From the NCBI GenBank assembly GCA_013407085.1, contig JACCGJ010005442.1, positions 62,001 through 126,000 of the forward strand: a stretch of 64,000 nt of DNA, given 5' to 3'. The notes under the pieces were generated by a model. That model ran no database searches. It had not been told where the DNA came from and was given only the letters and a program-made list of their open reading frames with translations. A program made the translations under genes and the position numbers. Source of the DNA: Atriophallophorus winterbourni. Taxonomy: Eukaryota > Platyhelminthes > Trematoda > Plagiorchiida > Microphallidae. This document shows positions 35,872 to 47,917 of the stretch, piece by piece. Position 1 is the stretch's first letter; each line of letters begins with the position of its first letter.

Positions 35872-36980
35872 CTGTTGGTGAGTGAATATTTTAAAATAAT
35901 GGAATGTTATATTAAGTCAAATTCGGTTGATGTTTATGTTTTTGTTGTCTGATAAATAAAGTTGTGTAAATTTAATTGAGAACTCAGCGGTGCGATCACG
36001 TGTATAATTAAGATAACTAGCATATTATCTTTTGGTGTTGTAAGGATAATAATTTATGTCAAGTCGTGTCAAATGTTCGAGCATATTCAAGAACAGAAAT
36101 CTATTAGGATATAATGTTCGTATCCTACGCAAAACTTTGAAAGCTTAATATCTAAAAAAGTTATGTTTCGCTGCAATTGGAATCGGTAATGTTGATTTAT
36201 TGCAAATTCAAGATATATTGTTGAACTGAAATTATCAGAATTTTAAGTTCGTCTCCAATAGAAAAATTTGAAAGCTTCATTTCTAGCGAAGTTATGTTTC
36301 ACGAAAATTAAATTGAATAATGTAGATTTTAATGCCTATGACAAGATCATGTTTTTTCCAACTTTTTGAATCAATATCAATATATTTCATATCTTATCTT
36401 ATCTCATCTTATTTTAATCAATATTTTAATCATTTTAATTTTTGCGAATGTTGCTAAGTGATGTTCAATAAAATATTTGTTTATTCTTGAAAATCTATTC
36501 ATTAATTTAACTAACTACACAACGCAAATTCAAGGTATATCGTTGAAGAGAATATTATTAGGATTTTAAATTTGTATCCAATATAAAACTTCGAAAACCC
36601 TATTTAAAGCAAAGTTATGATTCACTAAAATTGGAATGAATAATGTATATTGTAAAACATGAAATTTCAAAATAATACAATATAAAATATTCCTTTCAAC
36701 TTCAAATCATCGCATAATATATTTTTCAGATTATAAATCTAATTTAAACGATGGTAACGAATTATCCGTAAAACGCAAATTATGAGAATCGTATAGGAAA
36801 TCATTTACGATTATTGGTATTCTGGATTACATAGCCTAAGATATAAACATTTTTTTATCGTGAACTGGTATGTTGTTACAAATCAAGATTTTATGAAAGT
36901 TGGAATAATTTGTCATATTTATAAAATTATGTTAACACATTTGTTAGTTTTAGGTAGGAAAAATATGGATGATAACCCAC

Positions 36981-36992
36981 CCGGAGCCGGAG
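36981..36992 (-). CDS. Class A micro-exon, 12-nt form (PAP)
   Basis: Acceptor caaaatctaacag, donor gtgggtta, only 12 nt, phase 1-1, peptide PAP plus split Gly/Pro codons. Identical at 56654. It is 12 nt shorter than the usual class A. Confidence 0.65.
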
Positions 36993-37440
36993 CTGTTAGA
37001 TTTTGAAAATTGTAAAATAGTAAAATAATAATGTCAAATATCAAATTCAGTTGACCTTTATGTATTTCTTGGCTCATAAACAAAATTATGTAAATTTAAT
37101 TCAAAAGTTAGCGGTGCGATTTTGTGCATAAATAAGGAATCTCAACAATTTATTTGTTGTCTCTGGGATAACAATTTATTTTAATCGGTTTCAAATGTTT
37201 CAGCATATTCAAGAACAGAAATTTATCAGGATTTAATTTTCGTATCCCACGCGAAACTTCGAAAGCTTAATTTATAGTAAAGTAATGTTCCACTAAAATT
37301 GGAATGTGTAATGTTTATTTTAACCCCTAGAATTTTAAAAATCATACGATAGAAAATATTCAATTAAACTTCAAATCATCATATAATATATTTTTAAAAC
37401 ATAAATATATTTTAGCAATGTTAACGACTGCAACGAATTT

Positions 37441-38187
37441 TGAGTGCGATTAAATAGAACAGCTTTTGAGTAACGTTTCATTTCTGGCACTGTAGCTTCG
37501 TCAGACCAAGGGTGATACTCATTACAGGGGACATGATTAGGTAGTAGTCAACATCCCACCCCTTAATTGACCTCAAAGTGAACTTATTTGAGGGCAAAAT
37601 GATAAATGAAATAAATAACTATAAAATGCTCTTCACTAGGTACGTATGTAGCGTTAGGTAGATGTTGAGAATCTGCTTGCGGTACATATTGTATCACAAG
37701 TGTCATCTCTAAATCTTAGATTCAAACTTCCACCTGAAAATAAATCTTGAAAGTAATTATCTGAGACCTAATGTCGACGGTATCGGATCGCTGGTGCACG
37801 ATGTAGCGAGACATTTGTGTTATTCGTTAGAACATTTATTCGGCAAACAGCCTCGTTCATCAAGAACACACATGTCATAGCAGCATGCTCAAAGTCCTTA
37901 AGAATTCATGACGATGAAATAATTGTTAACTTGTATTTGAGTGCCTTTTTCACCTACGGCCATACAAAAAGATTTTCCAGCAAATTATCAACGGTGTATA
38001 GGTCGGCCTAAGCATGAACACCTCGTATTTATCGAGCAATTATGTAGACAAGAAGAAGGGATGCAATGGGTTCTATGATAACTTCAGTACTTGCGAACAT
38101 GTTTGTGGAGCTTTTTGAGAACAGACCCCCTAAGATCAAACGCTTTTTTTCAAAATTACGATGGCGCTATTTTCATGGCACATTTGG
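37441..38187 (+). pseudogene. Penelope-like element RT fragment, copy 1
   Basis: Plus-strand frames give IHDDEIIVNLYLSAFF and, downstream, an AMGS-like stretch, both typical of Penelope-like RT palm motifs. The fragment stops at the RWRYVDDTF-like box and intron sequence resumes. At the left end, near 37487-37512, the complement of a ctgacgaag / gaaac motif occurs. Frameshifts and stops throughout. Confidence 0.65.
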
Positions 38188-38896
38188 AGTAAGGAATCTA
38201 AACGCATTTGTATAGTTGTTAGGATATAGATTCATTTAATGGCTGTTTTAAATGTTTCACGGAACCTTTCCGATAAATACTCGTTGCGAGACATTTAAAT
38301 TTTAAAAGTTCGATTTAACAGGTTAACATGTTATTAATTTGCAACCATAGAAACAGAGTATTTTGAATTTCTAATAGGATATTCTATAATGTGATTTTTG
38401 CGAATGTCTCTTAGTGACATTAAATGAATATCTCTTTATTTTGAAAAAAATTATGTTCATTACATTTACAGACTGCACAACGCAAATGCAAGAGGCGTTT
38501 TTGAACAGAACATTATCAGTTTTAAGTTTTTATCCTATTGTAAAATTCGAAAGCTAATATTCGAGCGATGTTATGCTTCAATAATGTTGGAATGAACAGG
38601 CTACATTCTAAAGCTTAAAATTGCAAAATAATACAAAATAAATCATTCCTTACAACTTCAAAGCATCATTCAATATATTTTCAAATTATAAATCTATTTT
38701 AAACGATGGTATCGAGTTTTCGAAAAAACGCAAATTATGAGAAGCGTAAAGGAAATCATTCTCTATAACGAGGATGGTGAATTACATTACCAAAGATGTG
38801 CATATATATACATCTAGAGCTTTTTTCAACGTAAAATGGTATTTTGTTGCAAATCAAGATTGTTTTGAAGTTAAAATGATTAGTCATATAGATGTA

Positions 38897-39010
38897 ATAG
38901 AGATATAGTTATATATATATATATATAGATATATTAATATATATATATATATCTAGTATGATATATAGATAGATATATATCATAATACATATATAACATA
39001 TATATATCAT
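38897..39010. repeat. TA microsatellite
   Basis: Long imperfect TA tract where a class A exon would be expected from neighbouring units; the exon is missing. Confidence 0.85.
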
Positions 39011-39327
39011 CACTTAATACACCCAAAACAGGACAATTCAATAACTTGTAACATCCTGAATGTCTCGGAGATGTACTTATAACTACCCGTCGCTAAATTA
39101 TGCCTCGAAGATTATCTAAAAAATCTTTTTCAGAAAAAATCGAAAGCTTTATGTTCTATATGAGTCCTTTACAAACATTACTAGTTTTCATATTTACACT
39201 TTATTTCTCACCAAGATTGAATAGTGTTATCATTTATTACACATTTATTAGTCATGTATAAAATTTTAAATGAAAAACCTGGGTTAAACACTTCATTTGC
39301 GAGTATAATTAAACAATGTCTGCTTAT

Positions 39328-39354
39328 ATATAGTAGGTTTCGTGTATTTGTTCT
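39328..39354 (-). pseudogene. Class B micro-exon, shortened and donor lost (NKYTKPTI)
   Basis: Acceptor gtttcttttcag intact, 27 nt and open (NKYTKPTI), but a 15-base deletion removed part of the exon and the donor GT is AT. Confidence 0.5.
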
Positions 39355-39432
39355 CTGAAAAGAAACATCCGTTTTGGAATCCTCAAAGAAATGGAATCAG
39401 AAAAAATACTGTTATTTTTTCTACAAACTTAC

Positions 39433-39453
39433 CGTCAAATGTAAAAACTGAAC
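39433..39453 (-). CDS. Class G micro-exon (SVFTFD)
   Basis: Acceptor cactttgtatgtag and full-consensus donor gtaagttt; 21 nt, phase 1-1, peptide SVFTFD. Confidence 0.78.
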
Positions 39454-39672
39454 CTACATACAAAGTGCAAAATGTTGGTTTCAGTATTCAACGTTAGACA
39501 TTAGTAACTAGCTTTTATTGAGTAGCACATTGCATAATATTGGAACGTGACTTCTGAATTTATAGGTATAAGCCTATTATTGTTATGAGCATAAGCATAA
39601 CCGAATAAAGGATAATATCATGATTCATGCTTCATTTAAAAACAGCGTTTATATATGCGTTGCTTAATTAAG

Positions 39673-39708
39673 CTTCCTGCAATGCACTCGTAAATTGTTA
39701 GCTTTTAT
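39673..39708 (-). pseudogene. Decayed class C micro-exon
   Basis: Same TAA and lost donor as 35012-35047. Confidence 0.5.
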
Positions 39709-39778
39709 CTGAAATATTACCGAGATATTCTATATTAGTCACTTGTAAATCGTTGCGGTTTATTTGCATTGCTGTTAC

Positions 39779-39832
39779 AAGCATTTCTGCCGTGTTCCCT
39801 TTCGAGCCACATAACGCTCCACGTGAATAAAA
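39779..39832 (-). CDS. Class D micro-exon (LFTWSVMWLEREHGRNA)
   Basis: Identical exon to 35118-35171; 54 nt, phase 1-1, acceptor acatttccaag, donor gtaacagc. Confidence 0.55.
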
Positions 39833-39861
39833 CTTGGAAATGTGCAAAATGCAGCGCTCAC

Positions 39862-39912
39862 GATTTAGATGAAATGTTCTCGGTTTCACATCGTTTTTGT
39901 TTCTAGCAATCG
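39862..39912 (-). CDS. Class E micro-exon (IARNKNDVKPRTFHLN)
   Basis: Acceptor aaaatcaaaag, donor gtgagcgc, 51 nt, phase 1-1, peptide IARNKNDVKPRTFHLN. Only 29 nt separate it from the D exon. Confidence 0.58.
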
Positions 39913-40111
39913 CTTTTGATTTTTCAATATGCGGAAAATGATTTCTTATATTTAGACCACAGTTCGTGTTTACAATGAATCCTTCATACATGAGAAATCC
40001 TCTAAAAGAGATCTGTTGATTAATAAATAATTCAGAATAGATATTTAGTTGATGCTTGTGCCTCACACATTCATTTATTATTTATGTTTCAATTCTGTGT
40101 TGCATTAATAG

Positions 40112-40150
<39 letters not shown>

Positions 40151-40189
40151 ATATATTTCTCTATATATATATATAATATTATATTATAG

Positions 40190-40400
40190 ATGACCAAAGT
40201 AATGTGTTTCTCACATCCCCATCCCTTACACACCATTACCGGTTTCAGGCTGTTTGCCATCGTCAGCTGGAGACAGTAAGATGAGTTTCAGTGAGCTTTG
40301 AAACAGTGGATAAAAGGTAAACAAGGTTATACTTGTATGATAACTGTTACATAGGGTTCGTACAACGAACCACGATGTTCAGACACGGAATCCAGTGAAT
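40190..40400. repeat. Single copy of the 242-bp satellite unit
   Basis: Contains ggtttcaggctgtttgccat and gggttcgtacaacgaacc as in the tandem array, here flanked on both sides by TA microsatellites. Confidence 0.75.
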
Positions 40401-40599
40401 TCTATATATATATATAATATATATATTAATATATATATATATATATAATAATATATGATATATATATATAGAATTTCGACGTATATGGTATTTTGTTACA
40501 AATGATGATGTTATGAAGTTGCAATAATTCGTAATATATAAAAAACTATGAAAACTCTTTTTTTAGTGATAGCTTGGAAAAATATCAATGATGACCCAC

Positions 40600-40623
40600 G
40601 TTTGGGAAATTTCGGAGTTGGAA
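40600..40623 (-). CDS. Class A micro-exon (PTPKFPN)
   Basis: 24 nt, phase 1-1, acceptor caccaacag, donor gtgggtca; peptide PTPKFPN. Confidence 0.7.
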
Positions 40624-41472
40624 CTGTTGGTGTGTGAATATTGTAAATTGATAAAATGTTATAATAATTCAAATTAGGTTGATGTTCACGTTATTGTTGG
40701 ATGATACATAAAACGTTTGTAAATTTAGATTTAAATTTTACCGAAGTGATTATGTGCATAAATAAACCATCTTAACGAATAATTATTATTTTTGGGATAA
40801 TAATATTTTTATATCGGTTTTAATTGTTTCATCAGAATGTTTCACTAAATAATCGGTGTGGAACATTCAATCTCATGTTATTTGATCTAACACGCTAACA
40901 TGTTATCACGTTGCATCCGTAGCAACAGCGTATTTCAAAATTTTAATCGACTAATATATATTTTAATTTTGCGATTGTTGCTATGTGACATTCAATCAAA
41001 TATTTGTTTATTCTTGAAAATTAATTTATTACTTTCACTGACTGCATAACGCAAATTCAATGTATATTGTTGAACAGAATATTATCAGGATTTTATGTCT
41101 GTATTCAATATAAAACTTTGAAAACTTTATTTAAATCGAAGTTATGATTCACAAAAATTGGAATGAATAATGGATATTTTAGAACATATAATTTCAAAAT
41201 AATACAAAATAAAATATTCCTTTCAACTTCAAATCATCACATAATATATTATTTAAATTATGAATCTAATTTACGTGATGGTAACGAATTTTCCGTAAAA
41301 CGCAAATTATGAGAAGCGTATAGGAAATCATTTACAATAATTGGTATTCTGGATTACATTAGCTAAGATATAAACATTATTTAACGTGAACTGGTATGTT
41401 GTTACAAATCACGATTTTTTTGATATTATAATAATTTTTTGATAGGTAGGAAAAATATGGATGATAACCCAC

Positions 41473-41490
41473 CCACTGCTCCAGGTGGAA
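41473..41490 (-). CDS. Class A micro-exon, 18-nt form (PPGAV)
   Basis: Acceptor cacactaacag, donor gtgggtta, 18 nt, phase 1-1, peptide PPGAV. Confidence 0.68.
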
Positions 41491-41944
41491 CTGTTAGTGT
41501 GAGGAAATCGTAAAATAGTTAAATGTTATAATAAGTCAAATTCAGCTGACGTTTATGTATTTCGTGGCTTATAAAAAAAGTTATGTAAATTTAATTCAAA
41601 AGTTAGCAGTGCGATTATGTGCATAAATAAGGAATCTCAACAATTGTTTGTTATTTTTGGGATAACAATTTATTCTAATTTGGTTTCGAATGTTTCAGCA
41701 TATTTAGGAACAGACATTTATCAAGATGTAATATCCGTATCCTACGCGGAACCTCGAAAGCCTTATTTCTAGTGAAGTTATGTTTTACTAAAATTGAAAT
41801 GAGTAAACAAGGTGATGTTTACTTTAATGCGTGAAATGTTTGAGATCATACGATAAAAACTATTCAAATAAACTTCAAATCTTAATATAATATATTTCTA
41901 AAACATAAATCTAGTTTAAACAATGTTAACGAAAGCAACGAAAT

Positions 41945-42676
41945 TTGTGTGCGATTGGTTAGAACAGCTTTAGAGTAACGTTTCATTTCTGGCACAGTAG
42001 ATTTGTCAAACCAAGGGTGATACTCATGACAGGGGACATTATTTAGTAGTAGTCAACATCCCACACCTTATTTTACCTTATTTGACCTATGCCATGGTTG
42101 GATGCACTCATTGTAGGGCAAAATGATGAATGTAATGAATAACTGTGAAATGCTCTTCACTAGGTACGTACGTAGCGTTAACAGAGGCAGCGAATCTGCT
42201 TGTGGTACATATTGTATCACAAGTCATCTCTAAATAGTATATTTAACCCTTCACCTAACGTTGACGGTATCGGAACACTGGCACACGAATTAGCTAGACA
42301 TTTGTATTATTTGTTAAAACATATATTCGGCGGCCAGCCTCGTTCATCGAAAACACATATGTCTTAGCCACACGCTCAAAGTCCGTAAGAATTCATGAAG
42401 ATGAAATTATTGTTAGCATTAATTTGAGAGATTTTGTCACCAACCACCATACAAAAAGAGTGTCCAGCAAAATATCAACGGTGTATAGGTCGGCCTGAGC
42501 ATGAACACCTCGTATTTAATGAGCAAATATGTAGACAAAAAGTTGGGATGGCAATGGGTTCTATGATAACTTCAGTAATTGCGAACATGTATATGGAGCT
42601 TTTTAAAAACATAGCCCTCAATATTAAAGGCTTTAGGTCAATATAACGGTGGCGCTTTGTTGAATACACATTCGGA
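41945..42676 (+). pseudogene. Penelope-like element RT fragment, copy 2
   Basis: Contains HLVFNEQICRQKVGMAMGSM then SVIANMYMELF, the Penelope RT region between the first catalytic Asp and motif C. Same left and right breakpoints as copies at 37.4, 50.5, 57.1 and 59.1 kb. Motif C reads as YVEYTF-like, so catalytic Asp residues are lost. Confidence 0.7.
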
Positions 42677-43430
42677 ATAAGGAATCAAAACGCATTTCCA
42701 TAGTTGTTGAGATATAGATTCATTTAATGGCTGTTTCAAATGTTTCATGAAACCTTTCCGATAAATACTCATTGCTGGACACTTAAATTTTAAAACTTTG
42801 ATTTAACAGGTAATATGTTATTAATTTGCAACCACAGGAACAGCGTATTTTGAATTTTTAATAGGATATTCTACAATGAGATTTTTGCGAATGTCTCTAA
42901 GTGACATTAAATCAAATATCTCTTCATTTTGAAAAATATATGTTCATTACATTTACACACTGCACAACGCACAACGCAAATATAAGAGGTATTTTTGAAC
43001 AGAACATTATCAGTTTTAATATTTTATCCTATAGTAAAATTCGAAAGCTAATATTCCAGCGATGATATGTTTCAATAATGTTAGAATGAACAGGCTACAT
43101 TCTAAAGCAATATAAAATAAATCATTCCTCACAACTTCAAATCATCATTTATTATATTTCTAAATTATAAATCTATTTTAAACGATGGTAACGAGTTTTC
43201 CGAAAAACGCAAATTATGAAAAGCGTAGAGGAACTCATTCTCTATAACGGGGATGGTGGATTACATTAACTAAGGTGTGCATATATATACTTATAATCAT
43301 TTTTTTAACGTGAACTGATAGTTTGTTGCAATTCAAGATTGTTATGAAGTTAGAATAATTTGTCTTATCTAAATAATTATGTTAACACCTTTGATAGTGA
43401 TAGGTTAGAAAAATATCAATGATAACATAG

Positions 43431-43454
43431 GATTGGTTAATTTTTGATTTTCAC
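43431..43454 (-). pseudogene. Class A micro-exon with lost donor (ENQKLTN)
   Basis: 24 nt and open, acceptor caccaacag intact, donor GT changed to CT. Its close relative at 51966 keeps the donor gtatgtta. Confidence 0.55.
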
Positions 43455-43689
43455 CTGTTGGTGTGTGAATATTGTAAATTAATAAAATGTTATATTAATT
43501 CAAATTAGTTTGATGTTCATGTTTTTTTTTGAATTATATATAGCGTTTTGTAAATTTAATTTTGAAATTTAGCGTTGTGATTATGTGCATAAATAAGAAA
43601 TCGAAAAGAATATTCATTGTTGTTTGGATAAAAATTAATTTTATGTCGGTTTCCGAAGTCTTAGCAAGTTTAAGAACAGAAATTCATCA

Positions 43690-44060
43690 GGACTTCATGC
43701 TCGTATCCTTCGCGAAATGTATGAGCAGATTTTCCGATTTCATTTAGAAAATGAACAGACTTTTAATCATTTTCTGCTTTCGGTCGAGTCATACACCAAA
43801 TTTCGAATCTTTCAAAATTGTCTTCAATTTCTCGAGCATTTGCAGTTATATCGAGAGGTTCCAAATTTGAATTCGCCATTAGGAATTACTAATCGCGAGG
43901 CTAAATATGATGAATTGAATTGTATTGAATTGAATAACCAACCCAAGAATAAAAGTGAGCAGAAATCACGCTCACTCGAATCACAGTATGTATTAATCAA
44001 TGTAGCTTTAACAACGAGAATTTGAAATACAGATTTATTGATTAGTATTTATTATTATAT
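43690..44060 (+). other. Non-repeated segment with unrecognised 102-codon ORF
   Basis: A plus-strand frame from 43717 to 44025 reads IFRFHLENEQTFNHFLLSVE and so on to LTTRI. I recognise no domain. The segment does not resemble the surrounding array introns, so it may be a fragment of an unidentified mobile element. No promoter or splice evidence. Confidence 0.25.
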
Positions 44061-44389
44061 AAACAATCATCACATATAATACACCCAAAACAGGACAATT
44101 CAATAACTTGTAACATCCTGAATGTCTCGGAGATGTACTTATAACTACCCGTCGCTAAATTATGCCTCGAAGATTATCTAAAAAATCTTTTTCAGAAAAA
44201 ATCGAAAGCTTTATGTTCTATATGAGTCCTTTACAAACATTACTAGTTTTCATATTTACACTTTATTTCTCACCAAGATTGAATAGTGTTATCATTTATT
44301 ACACATTTATTAGTCATGTATAAAATTTTAAATGAAAAACCTGGGTTAAACACTTCATTTGCGAGTATAATTAAACAATGTCTGCTTAT

Positions 44390-44416
44390 ATATAGTAGGT
44401 TTCGTGTATTTGTTCT
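44390..44416 (-). pseudogene. Class B micro-exon, shortened and donor lost
   Basis: Duplicate of 39328-39354 within the 1.09-kb repeated block. Confidence 0.5.
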
Positions 44417-44494
44417 CTGAAAAGAAACATCCGTTTTGGAATCCTCAAAGAAATGGAATCAGAAAAAATACTGTTATTTTTTCTACAAACTTAC

Positions 44495-44515
44495 CGTCAA
44501 ATGTAAAAACTGAAC
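44495..44515 (-). CDS. Class G micro-exon (SVFTFD)
   Basis: Duplicate of 39433-39453 with the same consensus donor gtaagttt. Confidence 0.75.
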
Positions 44516-44734
44516 CTACATACAAAGTGCAAAATGTTGGTTTCAGTATTCAACGTTAGACATTAGTAACTAGCTTTTATTGAGTAGCACATTGCATAAT
44601 ATTGGAACGTGACTTCTGAATTTATAGGTATAAGCCTATTATTGTTATGAGCATAAGCATAACCGAATAAAGGATAATATCATGATTCATGCTTTATTTA
44701 AAAACAGCGTTTATATATGCGTTGCTTAATTAAG

Positions 44735-44770
44735 CTTCCTGCAATGCACTCGTAAATTGTTAGCTTTTAT
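44735..44770 (-). pseudogene. Decayed class C micro-exon
   Basis: Duplicate of 39673-39708, with TAA and lost donor. Confidence 0.5.
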
Positions 44771-44840
44771 CTGAAATATTACCGAGATATTCTATATTAG
44801 TCACTTGTAAATCGTTGCGGTTTATTTGCATTGCTGTTAC

Positions 44841-44894
44841 AAGCATTTCTGCCGTGTTCCCTTTCGAGCCACATAACGCTCCACGTGAATAAAA
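44841..44894 (-). CDS. Class D micro-exon (LFTWSVMWLEREHGRNA)
   Basis: Duplicate of 39779-39832, 54 nt, phase 1-1. Confidence 0.55.
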
Positions 44895-44923
44895 CTTGGA
44901 AATGTGCAAAATGCAGCGCTCAC

Positions 44924-44974
44924 GATTTAGATGAAATGTTCTCGGTTTCACATCGTTTTTGTTTCTAGCAATCG
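44924..44974 (-). CDS. Class E micro-exon (IARNKNDVKPRTFHLN)
   Basis: Duplicate of 39862-39912, 51 nt, phase 1-1. Confidence 0.58.
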
Positions 44975-45457
44975 CTTTTGATTTTTCAATATGCGGAAAA
45001 TGATTTCTTATATTTAGACCACAGTTCGTGTTTACAATGAATCCTTCATACATGAGAAATCCTCTAAAAGAGATCTGTTGATTAATAAATAATTCAGAAT
45101 AGATATTTAGTTGATGCTTGTGCCTCACACATTCATTTATTATTTATGTTTCAATTCTGTGTTGCATTTAATTTCGTTAAGCTCGATTCTTATAAGGCTC
45201 TTCAACGATTAAACTTCGAATATGTAATTCCATTGCGAAATAAATACATACGAAATCAGCATGTTGAAAACGCTAAGTAGAAAATATTCATAATATCTCT
45301 TTTCAAAGACTTGTTCGTGATGCTTTCAATTATATATATATATATATATATGATGGAACTGGTATTTTGTCATTAAACCATGAAAACATATCTGGTAGTG
45401 ATACGTAGGGAAAAACTCTGTCAGTGATGTGTAGGAAACAACTCAATGATAACGCAC

Positions 45458-45481
45458 CGCCAGGTTTTGGTTGAGCTGAAG
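45458..45481 (-). CDS. Class A micro-exon (SAQPKPG)
   Basis: 24 nt, phase 1-1, acceptor caccaacag, donor gtgcgtta; peptide SAQPKPG. Confidence 0.7.
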
Positions 45482-45689
45482 CTGTTGGTGTTTGAATATT
45501 ACAAAATAATGAAATATTAAGAGCAGTCAAAGTCGGTTGATGTTTATTTGTTGATGGCCAATATATAAATTTATTAAAAATATTTTTTTACATTTAGCGA
45601 CGTGATTATGTATATAAATATGGATTCTACACCCATTTTATGGTGTTGGGATATTAATTTCTATTATGAGGGTTTCAAGTGATTTGTAT

Positions 45690-47295
45690 CAAACAAGCTA
45701 ACATTTTTTACGTTGCAACCGTAGCAACAGCGTATTTTGAATTTTTATTGGTATATTCTGCTGTGTTAGTTTTGCAAATGTCGCTATGAAACTACGAAAG
45801 CCTAACTTTTAGCGAACTTATGTTTCACTACAATTAGATTCAATTATGTTTCAACTATATTGATTACGCTGCAATCGATATTGTTGTAGCTGTAGCACTG
45901 CCTTGAAGAAAATTACGGCAAAAATAATGTGGATATACACAATAATTGTGCTATTTTTTAATTAATTTCTACGCTGATTCCAAACGCAACTGCATGTTAA
46001 ATTCATATTTATCTGAGAAATTATTTTCTGCTCCAAAATAATGATACTGATGTAGAGAGAATAATTTCAAAATTATTTACGCACATACATATATGCATAT
46101 ATTTTGCGAAGAAAATAAACAAAAATGCATGTGAATTACATGTTTTGATGTGAATTAATCTTTTATTACAATCATGATTGTTATGAAGTTGGAATAATGA
46201 GTGATATAAATAAAACCATAAAAACATAGTTGTTAGTGACACGTTTGAAAAAAATCAATGATAACGCACCGCCAATTTGTTGTTGAGTTGGGACTGTTGG
46301 TGTGAGAATATTGTAATATAATGAGGTGTTATATTATGTCAAATTCGGTTGATATTTACCTTATCGATGCCTGATATATAAATTTATTTTAAATTCATTT
46401 TTTTCAAAATTTAGCGACGTGATTATGTGCAAATATGACGCATTTTGACCATTTTACAGTTATTGTGATAATAATGTATTTAATGTCGGATTTAAGTGTT
46501 TTGGTCTAAAATGCTAATTTGCTAATTCCTTGGAACCGTAGCGAAAGCGTATTTTAAATATTTATTCTGATATAATACATTGTAATTTTTGCGAATGTCG
46601 CCATTAAACATTGTTAGCCTAATTTCTTGCGAAGTTATGTTCAAATGAAATTAAAAGTAAGATGATCCTACTCTCTCCACCGGATGATGGCAAACATCCA
46701 GAAACCGGGGTGGTTTATAAGAAATGGGGATGTTAGCACAATAATACATTGTAATGAATTATGTTATGAACTTTATCGATGTTTTTGCAGCTGTAGCTGT
46801 TTGTTGAAGAAAACCACGGTAATCTAAACGCATTTTCGTAGTTAATTCGATAATAATTTATTTTGAGCATCTTCAAATGTTTCATCGAATTGTTTCATTA
46901 TGTAATCGATGCGGGACATCTAACATAAAGTGATTTGAACTACCAGGCTAACATAGCAACTGCAGCAACTGTTAATATTAATTTTTTATATCAGATATTC
47001 TACAGTGTAATTTTTGCGAATGTCGCTATGTAACTTGCAATCAAACATTTCTTACTATTATTAAAAATATATTCATTAATTTTACTGACTGCACAATGCA
47101 AATTCAAAGACAAATTGATGAACAAAAAATTATCAGGATTTCAATTTCGGTTTCTGTACGAGAATTTGAAAGTTAAATTTCTAGAGAAGTTAATGGTTAA
47201 CTATAATTAGAATGATTAAAGTTGACTGTAGGGCCTAAAACGGTAAAATGATGTATTAAAAAATATTCCATTCAACTTCAAATCATCATGTATTA
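45690..47295. repeat. 2.2-kb tandem duplication, copy 1
   Basis: Alignable with 47918-49508, including the PTQQQIG/PTQQQTD class A pair. Confidence 0.8.
46270..46293 (-). CDS. Class A micro-exon (PTQQQIG)
   Basis: 24 nt, phase 1-1, acceptor caccaacag, donor gtgcgtta; peptide PTQQQIG. It is paired with 48481 through the 2.2-kb duplication. Confidence 0.7.
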
Positions 47296-47548
47296 TATTT
47301 TCTTAAAATATAAATCTAATATAAACGATTGTAACGAATTTTACAAAAAATCACGATATGTGAAGGGTGAAAGGAAGTATGCTCAATAAGAGGTATCATT
47401 GATCACATTGCCTAAGTTGTTCTTCACTATACTATTTCACCATGTTTAATTAGTGTCAACCTAACTTGCACGTTCATAAGTTATGTATAAAATTTGAAAT
47501 GGAAAACGTATGTTAATTTTGGTGAAGAATTAAACAATGTCTGCTTAC

Positions 47549-47590
47549 TTTGTAAGCTTGCAACTTCACTAAACTCCATGTATCCGTCGG
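47549..47590 (-). CDS. Class B micro-exon, 42-nt form (DGYMEFSEVASLQ)
   Basis: Acceptor gagtttatttttag, donor gtaagcag, 42 nt, phase 1-1, open, peptide DGYMEFSEVASLQ. Confidence 0.78.
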
Positions 47591-47664
47591 CTAAAAATAA
47601 ACTCATTTGAAATCTCCAGCGAAATTTATTTAATAAAGAAAAGTGTTTTTTTCGACAAACTTAC

Positions 47665-47679
47665 AGTCTTGCCTTGACA
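47665..47679 (-). CDS. Class G micro-exon, 15-nt form by acceptor shift (SRQD)
   Basis: The ancestral acceptor AG is TG here, but an AG six bases inside, after cattgtttcttggttc, gives 15 nt, phase 1-1, peptide SRQD. Donor gtaagttt is consensus. Confidence 0.55.
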
Positions 47680-47917
47680 CTGAACCAAGAAACAATGCGA
47701 AAAATTCTTGTTTTAAATCATTTAACGTTTAACCGTGATAACCGTTTATATTGACAATCGAGTTGCATATACCTGAATTTTGACTCAGTGTTTATTGTAA
47801 AGTTAATTGAGTTCTCAATCATGAATTGCGAATATTGCATCCAGCGAAATCAACAATAATTGCTTCAAATTTGTAGATGGTACATGTACAGAGAGCAGGA
47901 GGTATCCCGATTTATTT

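Larger units (their letters stand above)
39016..40106. repeat. 1.09-kb near-identical block, copy 1
   Basis: Matches 44078-45168 with one substitution seen by eye (39646 region). Holds B, G, C, D and E exons. Confidence 0.85.
44078..45168. repeat. 1.09-kb near-identical block, copy 2
   Basis: Second copy, offset 5062 bases, same strand. Recent duplication or gene conversion; an assembly duplicate is possible though flanks differ. Confidence 0.85.

Noticed and set aside
39698..40066. 122-codon minus frame, duplicated at 44760-45128
   Set aside because: It crosses the E exon, a 29-nt segment with donor and acceptor signals, the D exon in another frame and a decayed C exon. The length is explained by the near-identical duplication rather than by a conserved protein.
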